Positions 1-7,900 of a DNA stretch of 49,573 nt are shown here, in pieces (positions within the stretch are counted from its first letter, which is position 1; each line of letters begins with the position of its first letter). This DNA is from JAKORR01 sp964608495. GTDB taxonomy: Bacteria; Armatimonadota; Zipacnadia; Zipacnadales; FEN-943. The stretch spans positions 1 through 49,573 of the forward strand of contig CAZSOQ010000003.1 of the NCBI GenBank assembly GCA_964608495.1. The letters are read 5' to 3'. The notes beneath the pieces were generated by a model that saw only the letters and a list, made by a program, of their open reading frames with translations, made no database searches and was not told the DNA's origin. The position numbers were made by a program, and so were the translations under genes.

Positions 1-380
1 CCCGTGTCCTGTGGCTGCGGTGCCAGGAAGTGCCGCAGCTTGAGTTCCGCGGCGAGGGCCGCGTGAGGCGCGTGTACCAGATGTGGGGCGAGGTGCTCAA
101 CGAGTCCGACCAGCCGCTGCCGGTGGCCGTGGTGCGGGGCGCGCTGCTCTATGGAAACCAGGCGGCCGGGTATGGGCTGTCGGAGGTGCAGAACGTGCCT
201 CCGGGCGGCCGCGCGGGCTTCAACTTCTACTCCTACCAACTGGGGCTGGAGGGCGCGGCCAAGCCGAATGCCTACGACGCCATGGTGATTCCGGGATTCC
301 AGATCAGCCAGGCCTTCAAGGACCTCGGCGCCTACGGTACGATGCTCGAGCAGCTCCTGATGGGCAGCGGCGGCATATAG
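1..380 (+). CDS. C-terminal part of a protein with an FxLYD-like domain (5' end outside window)
   Basis: The reading frame is open from the first base (first complete codon at 3), so the start lies upstream and about 125 C-terminal residues are visible. The middle part reads as a small beta-sandwich: GEVLNES, then GALLYGNQ, then VPPGGRAGFNF. That order resembles FxLYD domains (G-x-V-x-N-t-s, a-t-L-Y-D, l-P-P-G-e-x-a-x-F), which occur in extracytoplasmic proteins of unknown binding function. A short helical tail follows (FQISQAFKDLGAYGTMLEQL). A reductase-like gene starts 53 bases downstream on the same strand, so they may be co-transcribed. The domain call rests on pattern only; the N-terminus, where a signal peptide or membrane anchor would be, cannot be seen. 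Confidence 0.55.
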   Translation, partial: RVLWLRCQEVPQLEFRGEGRVRRVYQMWGEVLNESDQPLPVAVVRGALLYGNQAAGYGLSEVQNVPPGGRAGFNFYSYQLGLEGAAKPNAYDAMVIPGFQISQAFKDLGAYGTMLEQLLMGSGGI

Positions 381-433
381 CGCGCACGGCGCCGTGCCCG
401 TCGGCGCACACCCCACCAGGGAGGTAGCGACTC

Positions 434-1366
434 GTGGCCTTGCATGACTGTGATGTGGCCGTCGTCGGCGGCGGCGTCGCCGGCTGCACGGCCGGGATGT
501 ACGCCAGCCGATACGGGCTGGACACGCTGATCTTCGGCGGCGGACTTCCAGGCGGACAGGCGGCCCTCGCCGTCCGCATCGAGAACTACCCCGGCTTCCC
601 CGACGGCGTGTCGGGCATGGAGCTGGCTCAGGCCGTGCGGACCCAGGCCGAGAGGATGGGGGCCGAGCTCGTGACGGCGCAGGCCATGGGACTGTCGCGG
701 GCCGACGATGGGCGGTGGATACTGTTCAGCGACGTGGGCGAGGCGAGGGCCGTGGCGGTGATAGTGGCCACGGGAGGACGGCCGCGCAAGCTGGGCATCC
801 CGGGCGAGGAGGAGTTCGCCGGTGCCGGCGTGAGCTACTGCGCCACCTGCGACGGCTTCTTCTTCAGGGGCGAGGCCGTTGCGGTCATAGGCGGCGGGAA
901 CACGGCCATCGAGGACGCGCTGTTCCTGTCCGAGGTCTGTAGCACCGTGTACGTCGTGCACCGGCGGGATGCGCTGCGGGCCGAGAGCTACCTGCAGGAG
1001 CGGGCCTTCGCGCGCGACAACATCGAGTTTGTGTGGGACAGCGTGCCGGTTGAGGTAGTGGGTCGCGAGCAGGTGGAGCGGGTGCGCGTGCGCAACGTCA
1101 AGACGCAGGCAGATCGCGACCTGGAAGTCAAGGGCGTCTTCGTGGCGATAGGGTACGAGGCGCAGACGGAGTGGCTGGGCGACTACGTGGAGCGCGAGGG
1201 GGGGTTCATCCTGACGAACGACAGGATGGAGACGAAGTCGCCGGGGCTCTTCGCGGCGGGGGATGTGCGGCTGACGCCGGTGCGCCAGATAACGACGGCA
1301 GTGGGGGACGCGACGGTGGCCGCCTACTTTGCCTACGACTACCTGGCGGGATTCCGGAATCGTTGA
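434..1366 (+). CDS. thioredoxin reductase-like NAD(P)H/FAD-dependent disulfide oxidoreductase
   Basis: A 310-residue cytosolic flavoprotein of low-molecular-weight thioredoxin reductase architecture. Seen directly: an N-terminal FAD Rossmann motif (VAVVGGGVAGCTAG, near residue 11), the redox-active pair Cys136-Ala-Thr-Cys139 followed by DGFFF, the NADPH motif AVIGGGNTAIEDA near residue 155, and the C-terminal FAD-binding GLFAAGDVR. The family transfers electrons from NADPH through FAD to a thioredoxin or similar disulfide. The GTG start at 434 is set by GGGAGG nine bases upstream. No thioredoxin is adjacent, so the partner is unknown; the family also includes ferredoxin-dependent and peroxiredoxin-linked reductases, so I give no symbol. 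Confidence 0.92.
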   Translation: MALHDCDVAVVGGGVAGCTAGMYASRYGLDTLIFGGGLPGGQAALAVRIENYPGFPDGVSGMELAQAVRTQAERMGAELVTAQAMGLSRADDGRWILFSDVGEARAVAVIVATGGRPRKLGIPGEEEFAGAGVSYCATCDGFFFRGEAVAVIGGGNTAIEDALFLSEVCSTVYVVHRRDALRAESYLQERAFARDNIEFVWDSVPVEVVGREQVERVRVRNVKTQADRDLEVKGVFVAIGYEAQTEWLGDYVEREGGFILTNDRMETKSPGLFAAGDVRLTPVRQITTAVGDATVAAYFAYDYLAGFRNR

Positions 1367-1371
1367 GACGC

Positions 1372-1391
1372 GCCCCGAGGGGGCCCGGGGC
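1372..1391. terminator. GC-rich hairpin between convergent genes
   Basis: GCCCCG (1372-1377) pairs with CGGGGC (1386-1391) around an 8-base loop, starting five bases after the stop of the reductase gene at 1366 and before the end of the convergent pseudopilin gene at 1429. There is no T-run on either side, so this is terminator-like rather than a classical intrinsic terminator. Confidence 0.4.
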
Positions 1392-1428
1392 TCGCGGCCT
1401 TACAGTCAAGCCAGGGGGACGTGGGGCG

Positions 1429-2046
1429 CTAGCGCCAGGTGACGTTCCAGCGGCCCGGCCGCAGCCTCTCGTCCGACTTCATCCACTTGACGTGCCCGTC
1501 CACGTAGCAGATGTTGGAGCCGTCGTTGTGCCTCTTAGACGGGACCGCCAATCGGGTCTGGTAATTGCCGGCCGTCGGGGCGCAGCGCAGGCTCGCCCAG
1601 TGGCACCCGGCGTCGAAGAACATGGGGCACTCGGCGGGTGCCTGGATCTGGGCGAGCTTGGTCGGGGCTGAGTTGAAGTCGTGGATCAGATCGCACTCGA
1701 AGGCATAGGTGCCGTGGCCGTTCATGCCAATCCCGGGCACCGCGGGGCACTCGAAGAGCTGCCAGTTCTTGACGTAGGGCTGGATGAGAGGCGCCGGGCA
1801 GATATAGCAGTCACGGTTCCAGTAGTAGCTCCAGGTGTGCGCTCGCCAGGGGAAGCTCTCGTCGAAGTCCTGGACGTACATGGCCATGGCCAGGCCCATC
1901 TGCTTGAGGTTGCTCTGGCACGACGCCTGGCGGGCCTTCTCACGGGCCTTCGCGAAGACGGGGAACAAGATAGCCGCGAGGATAGCGATGATCGCTATCA
2001 CGACGAGCAGCTCAATGAGCGTAAACCCTCGTCGGCGCATCGGCAA
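1429..2046 (-). CDS. type II/IV pseudopilin-like protein with H-X9-DG C-terminus (DUF1559-type)
   Basis: 205 residues. The N-terminus MPMRRRGFTLIELLVV is a class III prepilin leader: the prepilin peptidase would cut after Gly7 and methylate Phe8, leaving the conserved Glu at +5. A hydrophobic helix follows (VVIAIIAILAAILFPVF), then FAKAREKARQASC and SNLKQ. The C-terminal part carries His-x9-Asp-Gly (RHNDGSNICYVDGHVKW), the signature of the H-X9-DG family common in Planctomycetes, Lentisphaerae and Armatimonadota. AAGGAGG nine bases upstream supports the first ATG. No other secretion or pilus gene is nearby, which is usual for this family, whose members are scattered in many copies. The function is unknown; a secreted pseudopilin or surface fibre subunit is the usual guess. 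Confidence 0.9.
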   Translation of the reverse strand: MPMRRRGFTLIELLVVIAIIAILAAILFPVFAKAREKARQASCQSNLKQMGLAMAMYVQDFDESFPWRAHTWSYYWNRDCYICPAPLIQPYVKNWQLFECPAVPGIGMNGHGTYAFECDLIHDFNSAPTKLAQIQAPAECPMFFDAGCHWASLRCAPTAGNYQTRLAVPSKRHNDGSNICYVDGHVKWMKSDERLRPGRWNVTWR

Positions 2047-2128
2047 CCGCCTCCTTGCTCGGTTTTGCCAACCTCAGGCCCAGTATGCTGCGCCCGTCCG
2101 TCAACTTCAAGGCCGTCCCGGTGCCACC

Positions 2129-3274
2129 TCACTCGTCCATGAGGGTGACAGCGGGGTCCTGCGTGACAGCCACAAGGGCGGGCAGAAGCCCGGCCAGGGC
2201 CGAGATGCCGGGCACGACGAGGAGCGAGGGCAGCAGAAGGTCGTAGGCCGGCTCCATGGACCTGAAGGTGAGCCTGAACAGTTCCGGACCGAAGTGCAGG
2301 GCGAGCGCGGTACCGAGGAAGAAGCCGATCAGGGCCCCGAAGAGGCCCATGAGGGCCGTGCGCGTGAGAAAGAGCGCCGCAAGACGAAGCGACCCGAAGC
2401 CCAGGGCGCGCAGGATGCCGATCTCGGCGCGTCGCTCGCGGACGTTCAGCATGGCCAGGAAGCCGATCCACAGGGCGCAGAGGACGAGGGTGATGGCCAG
2501 CAACCCCGCCGCGTAGTCCTTGGCCATCCGTCGGGTCTCGATGCGGGCTTCCGCGATCGTCCGCATCTGCGTGACGTGGGTGTCGGGCAGAGCGGTCGCG
2601 ATCTTCGCCCTCAGCACGTCCAGGCTGCCGCCGTCGCAGAGGCAGTTGAGGGCCTCGATGGTGTTGATCCGGCCCTCCATCCCGAGCATGTCCTGGACGT
2701 CGGGCAGATGGGCGTAGAGGCGGATGTCCTCCTTGCTGCCGTCCTCGAGGAGAACGCGCTCAACGGTGAGCTTCTTGCCCAGAACCTGGATCGTGTCCCT
2801 GCCCTTGGCGCCCAGACGGCGGGCGAGCACGAAGCCCAGGTAGCACTTGCCCCGGCCGAGCTTGTAGCCCATGGGAGCCTTGGTGGCGGCGTCCACGGCG
2901 GTGTACTCGGGGAGGATGCCGGTGAGGAGCATGTCGTGCCCCTGCCAGCGCACCTTCCTCTGCAGCATCGCCACGTAGTGGTCGGCGCCGATCCCCGGGG
3001 TGGCTGCCAGCTTCTGCACGTACTCCTCGGGCATGTCGCCCTCAGGGTAGTCGGCGGCCCAGAACCGAGCCATGTCGGTGTCGCCGGGGACGATGAGGAC
3101 GTTGAAGCCCAGGTCGCGCGTCAGGCGCTTGGTCTCCTCGACCGAGGCCCGTCCGGCCGTGACCACGCCAAGGAAAAGAGCCACGGCGGCGGTGGTGGCC
3201 AGGGCGCCGAGGAGGAAGCCGAGTAGGCGGTGACGGATCTCACGGAAGGCCAGGTGGAGAAGCGACATTCTCAC
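2129..3274 (-). CDS. ABC transporter permease, MacB/FtsX-type
   Basis: 381 residues with the topology of type VII ABC permeases: one N-terminal membrane helix (about residues 15-38, FLLGALATTAAVALFLGVV), a large extracytoplasmic domain (about 40-250), then three C-terminal helices (about 255-370) with the FtsX-family loop RERRAEIGILRALGFG. These proteins usually act as mechanotransducers coupling cytoplasmic ATP hydrolysis to extracytoplasmic work on lipoproteins, peptides or toxins, rather than as channels. The start codon overlaps the stop of the upstream gene by four bases (ATGA), so translation is probably coupled. No ATP-binding subunit lies next to it; the only ABC ATPase in the window is FtsE, 16 kb away beside its own FtsX. 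The ATPase must be elsewhere. Confidence 0.88.
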   Translation of the reverse strand: MRMSLLHLAFREIRHRLLGFLLGALATTAAVALFLGVVTAGRASVEETKRLTRDLGFNVLIVPGDTDMARFWAADYPEGDMPEEYVQKLAATPGIGADHYVAMLQRKVRWQGHDMLLTGILPEYTAVDAATKAPMGYKLGRGKCYLGFVLARRLGAKGRDTIQVLGKKLTVERVLLEDGSKEDIRLYAHLPDVQDMLGMEGRINTIEALNCLCDGGSLDVLRAKIATALPDTHVTQMRTIAEARIETRRMAKDYAAGLLAITLVLCALWIGFLAMLNVRERRAEIGILRALGFGSLRLAALFLTRTALMGLFGALIGFFLGTALALHFGPELFRLTFRSMEPAYDLLLPSLLVVPGISALAGLLPALVAVTQDPAVTLMDE

Positions 3275-4572
3275 GACCCTCTGCGCTGCCGGATCAGGAT
3301 GAGCGCGCCGCCCGCAAGCGCCACGAACAGCAAGCCGGCCGCGACGAGCCAGAGGATGCGTATGCTCCGTTGCTCGACCGGAGGCCCGCCCGCGCGCAGG
3401 TCTATCACGGGGGGGCCCTCATCGGCGGCCTCCGCGTCCTCAGCGCCGACCGCCAGCTCCCGGTAGCCGCCCGCGGGCTCACGGGGCAGCTCTCGCGTCA
3501 ACTGCTCGAGGCCCTCGCCATCCGGGGACGACCAGTCCGCCGTGGGATCCCAGAGCAGGACCCAGGCGCCGGCCAGGGTGTGCAGCACGGCCGGGCTGTT
3601 GGCGTCGAAGCCGAGCCGGTCGCGCACCTGGGTCTGCAGGTCGGCGCCCCACCTCACCGGAGCAGCGGGCCCGAGTAGCCAGCGAGGGTCGCTGGTGCAG
3701 GTGCAGTTCCTACCCAGGAGCCTGAAGAGGCCCACCAGCAGCTCCTGGGTAACCTGGCCGCCCGCGAAGAGTGGGCCCAGACGGCGCAGCATCCCGAAGA
3801 GCACCGCCACACGGGGAGTGGAAGACGGCTGCTCGTCGAAGCCCAGACTGGCGAGCAGCACCGCCTCGCCCGTCTGACCGGGCGGGAGCGTGATGACGTA
3901 GGGGGCCGCCTCGACGCGCTGGCCCATCTCGGTCTCCTCGCCCGCAACGGTCTTGCAGGCGGCGGACAGGACACGGCTGAGAGCATCGTTGGCCTGGGCA
4001 TCCGGCCCCTCGGCCACCAGCACCACGCACCAGTGGGAGATGATGTGCCGGGCGATATCGTCGCGCACGGGCGACGATGCCAGGTCGCCGACCATCTGGG
4101 AGATGGCACCGGAGGTGAGGTCGGGCGGCGAGAGCGACGGCAGGGGCAGGAGTCGGCCCCGGGGCGAGAGCAGCACCGCGGCGGGCAGGCGCTTGGGCGG
4201 GTCCTGCGCCACGCGGCGGGTAAGCTTGCCCGGCGCGGGGTCGTCGAGATTCACGACCTCCGCCTCGACGCCGGCGTCCGGCAGGTACAGGTCGGCGGCC
4301 CCCGCGAGCCGGCGCGAAGCCTCCTCGCGGCCGGGAGTCTCGTTCTTCACCACGAGGAGGAGGCGGTACGGACTCGGCTCGCGCACGATGAAGCCCGAGT
4401 CGCGGATGGAGTAGGGGCAGCAGAGGGCCGAAGGAGCAAGCACCGTGGCCAGGAGCACCGGAAGGAGCCCCAGGCGCGTCCCAGGCCCCCCGCGAGCGGG
4501 TCGCGCCGATGCTCGCACGGCAAGAGCAGCCGTGACGACCAGCGATGCGGGGCTGCGGGATCCATGCGCCAT
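3271..4572 (-). CDS. membrane-anchored extracytoplasmic protein of unknown function, partner of the downstream permease
   Basis: About 433 residues from the ATG at 4572, which has GGGAG upstream; the frame remains open further 5' but that part looks non-coding. A hydrophobic segment near residues 32-50 (LGLLPVLLATVLAP followed by SALCC) suggests a signal peptide or lipoprotein-like leader after an unusually long N-region. A large polar domain follows. A single C-terminal helix (WLVAAGLLFVALAGGALILI) with a positive RQRRGS tail predicts a type I membrane protein facing outwards. A CTCTSD cysteine cluster lies near residue 305. I recognise no domain family. It overlaps the permease gene by four bases and should form a bicistronic unit with it, perhaps as the substrate-binding or adaptor component. 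The exact start is uncertain. Confidence 0.7.
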   Translation of the reverse strand: MAHGSRSPASLVVTAALAVRASARPARGGPGTRLGLLPVLLATVLAPSALCCPYSIRDSGFIVREPSPYRLLLVVKNETPGREEASRRLAGAADLYLPDAGVEAEVVNLDDPAPGKLTRRVAQDPPKRLPAAVLLSPRGRLLPLPSLSPPDLTSGAISQMVGDLASSPVRDDIARHIISHWCVVLVAEGPDAQANDALSRVLSAACKTVAGEETEMGQRVEAAPYVITLPPGQTGEAVLLASLGFDEQPSSTPRVAVLFGMLRRLGPLFAGGQVTQELLVGLFRLLGRNCTCTSDPRWLLGPAAPVRWGADLQTQVRDRLGFDANSPAVLHTLAGAWVLLWDPTADWSSPDGEGLEQLTRELPREPAGGYRELAVGAEDAEAADEGPPVIDLRAGGPPVEQRSIRILWLVAAGLLFVALAGGALILIRQRRGS

Positions 4573-4642
4573 GGCCTGGGGTCTCCCAGAACAACGGGCC
4601 CGCGGGGGGCCTGCCCGACCGCGATGGGCCCAGGGTGGAGGT

Positions 4643-4671
4643 ATGCTACACAGGGGTCCCGGGGTTGGCAA
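4643..4671 (-). promoter_or_regulatory. sigma70-type promoter for the membrane protein/permease operon
   Basis: On the minus strand, TTGCCA (plus-strand 4666-4671) and TAGCAT (4643-4648) are separated by 17 bases, about 70 bases upstream of the start at 4572. The -35 matches the consensus at five of six positions. Confidence 0.55.
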
Positions 4672-4706
4672 GTGCGGGAGCGGGAGGCCTGGCCTGGGGA
4701 GCGGGA

Positions 4707-4736
4707 TTGGACGATGGGACGCCGATCCTGTAGCAT
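4707..4736 (+). promoter_or_regulatory. weak promoter candidate for the PQQ-propeller gene; the rest of the 365-base gap is featureless
   Basis: TTGGAC (4707-4712) and TAGCAT (4731-4736) are 18 bases apart, about 200 bases before the start at 4938. The match is modest. The octamer TGTAGCAT (4729-4736) is the exact inverse of ATGCTACA (4643-4650) in the opposing promoter. Apart from these two sites I see no gene, repeat or RNA in 4573-4937; open frames there show no coding character. Confidence 0.3.
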
Positions 4737-4937
4737 GGGTGCCGGTCTGGGGCCCGCTGCCACGCGCGACCTTGGTGCGAAGGTGGCCAGGGCACGGGCG
4801 CGAAGGTGTGGGCGCGCCGGGGAGTGGCGCCCCGGCCGTGACGGCGAAGGCAGGCGCGCGCGCCGGTGCTTCCGTGGTGGCGTGACGAGGCCGGCGACCA
4901 CCAGGCCGGAGAGCCGGCCAGGCCGGAGGTCTCGACC

Positions 4938-7900
4938 ATGAGAGTGCATTGCAGCAGGCTGTCGCAGAGCGTGGTTGACTACTGCAGGTCCTCAGCGAAG
5001 GTCTCCCCCTTACTGATTGCCGCCGTTGGCGTGGTGATCGTCGTAGTGGTCGTGAGCCTGTGCCTGGCCCAGGGAGTGGTCGGCGGCGCGGCGGGCGTGG
5101 ACGACTGGCCGACGTACATGCTGGACGCCTCGCGCAGCGGCTGCACCCAGTCCGGCGTGAAGCCGCCCCTGCAGGAGCATTGGGTGTTCACGCCCACGGC
5201 TCCGCCGAAGCCGGCCTGGGCCGACCCGCAGTCCATACCCGTGGAGGGCGTGTTCGAGCTGCCCAAGGTGAAGTTCGATGACGCCTACCACGTGGCGGCC
5301 GCGGACGGGGCAGCGTACTTCGGCACGTCGGACAACAAGGTCTACAGCCTCGACGCAGCGTCGGGGAAGGTGCGGTGGACGTTCTTCACCGACGGACCCG
5401 TGCGGCTGTCGCCGATGGTGTACAAGGATCGCGTCTACTTCGGGGCGGACGACGGGCGGGTGTACTGCCTGAAGGCGGCGGACGGCAGCGAGGTGTGGCG
5501 GCACCAAATCCCGCCGACGGACGAGCGGCTGCTGGGGAGCGGGAAGATGGTGTCGGTATGGCCGGTCCGCACGGGCGCGCTCGTCTACGACGATACGGTC
5601 TACGCGGGAGCGGGAGTGTTCCCCGGCGAGCGCGTGTACCTGTGCGCGCTGCGGGCGGACGACGGGGCGCTCGTGTGGAAGAACGACACCCTCAGCGACC
5701 AGGGCGCCGGGCAGAATGGGTTCTCTCCGCAGGGGTACCTGCTGGCGAACAAGGACTATGTCTTCGCCCCCTCGGGCCGGTCGCTGCCAGCGTGCTTCAA
5801 CAGGGCCACCGGCCAGCAGGTCTACCAGAAGAACTACAGCCGTTTCACCTACGGACCCCTCGGCGGGTCCTGGGCCCTGCTGGCGAACGGGCAACTCTTC
5901 TCAGGCGGCATGCCCATCTACGGCTACGAGCAGCAGTCCGGGGCTATTGGCTTCGCCTGGTTCCCCTCGGCCAAACAGCTCGTCGTCAGCCCCGACATCA
6001 CCTACGTGCTGCAGCCCAGCGGGATCCTTGCCCTGGACCGGCAGGCCTACCCGACGGCGAGCCGAGAGCGCCAGAACCTGGCGAATCGGCGGTCGGCGTT
6101 GGTGCAGGCCAAGCCCAAGGACCTCGAGGATCAGCTCAAGAAACTGCAGGAGCAGGAGCAGAAGAACCAGGCTGATCTCGACGCCTGCGAGAAGTGGGTC
6201 TACGACAAGCAGGGCGTTGAGGCCGTCATCGTGGCGGGCGACCTGGTCATCGCGGGGGGCGCCGGCGACGTCGTGGCGCTCGACAAGGCCGAGGGCAAGG
6301 AAGTCTGGAGCGCCCCGGTGGACGGGAAGGCCCGGGGACTCGCCGTGGCCGGCGGCAGGCTGCTCGTGAGCACCGACACGGGCAAGGTCCACTGCTTCGC
6401 GCCCGGCGCGCCGCCGGCGGCCCCGGCGGGTCAGCAGGCCAAGACGGAGCCCTTCGCCCGGGACGCGATGACGCCGCTGTTCGAGAGCGCGGCCGAGACG
6501 ATCGTGAAGGAGACGGGCATCAAGAAGGGCTACTGCCTGGTGCTCGGCTGCGGCACGGGACGGCTGGCCTACGAGCTGGCCAAGCGGACGGACCTGACGA
6601 TCTATGGTGTGGAGGCGGATGCGGCGAAGGTCGAGGCCGCGCGAAGGGCGCTGGACGCGGCCGGCCTCTACGGCTCGCGCATCTGCATGGACCGCTTTGA
6701 CCCCAAGGCCATCGGCTACTCGGACTACTTCGCGAACCTGGTGGTGTCGGAGGAGGCGGTGGTCTCCGGGAAGCTGACGGCGTCGGCCGAGGAAGCCTAC
6801 CGGATGCTAAAGCCCTGTGGCGGCGTGATGCTGGTGGGACAACCGGCGGGCGCGCCGAGCAAGCTGAGCGAGGCGACGCTGGAGAGCTGGGTGAAGTCCG
6901 CCGATCTCGAGGGCTGCAAGATCACCGCCGAGCAGGGCGTGTGGGCGCGGCTGGACCGGGGCATGATCGAGGGCGCCGGGCAGTGGACGCACCAGTACGG
7001 CGACGCGGGGAACACGGCCTCGTCCACCGACACGGCGGTGGAGTGCCCGCTGAGCCTGCTGTGGTACGGCGAGCCGGGCCCGGACATGGTGCCGAGCCGC
7101 CACGCCCGCAACGTGGCGCCGCTGTCCATCGGTGGGCGCGTGTACCTGCAGGGCATCAACAGGATCATGTGCTTCGACGCCTATAACGGCGTCATGTACT
7201 GGGAGAAAGAGATCCAGGGCGCATACCGCGTGGGGTCGTCGCACGAGGCGAGCAACATCGCCTGCGATGACAAGAGCCTGTTCGTGGCCACGGGGCCCCA
7301 GTGCCTGCGGCTGGACGCCCAGACGGGCGAGACCCTGACGACCTTCGAGATGCCCGTCGTAAGGGAGGATGGGAAGAAGGCGAACTGGGCCTACCTGGCC
7401 GTGGTGGACGGGGTCCTGTACGGCAGCGCGGCGACGCGGGGGCAGTACGCTGATGTCGTGTTCGCCTACGACACCAAGACCGCCAAGCTCCTTTGGCAGC
7501 ACAAGGGCAACAACGTCAGGAACAACACGATCGCCATCAGCGACGGACGGATGTTCTTCGCCGACGATCGGGCGACAGCCGATCAGAGGAACGCGGTGCT
7601 CAAGGAGCTGGCTACGAAGCTGAAGGCCGACCAGGGACTGGACGACGCGGCCGCGACGAAGGAGCTGGCCAAGCGGGACGTGCGGGTGGCGGTGGGCCTG
7701 GACGCCCGGACGGGCGGGAAGCTATGGGAGGTGCCCCTGGACCTGACGGACTGCGGCGCCGACCTGCTGATCGCGATGGCGAGCGAGGGCGTGGTGGCCT
7801 TCTCGGGGGCCTTCGGCGACGGTCACTACTGGAACCAGTTCCTGGGCGGAGAGTACGCCAACCGGCGGGTGACGGCGCTGTCCGCGAAGGACGGGTCGCT

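Noticed and set aside
1835..3226. A 463-codon plus-strand frame
   Set aside because: Antisense to the pseudopilin and the ABC permease; composition is typical of a shadow frame.
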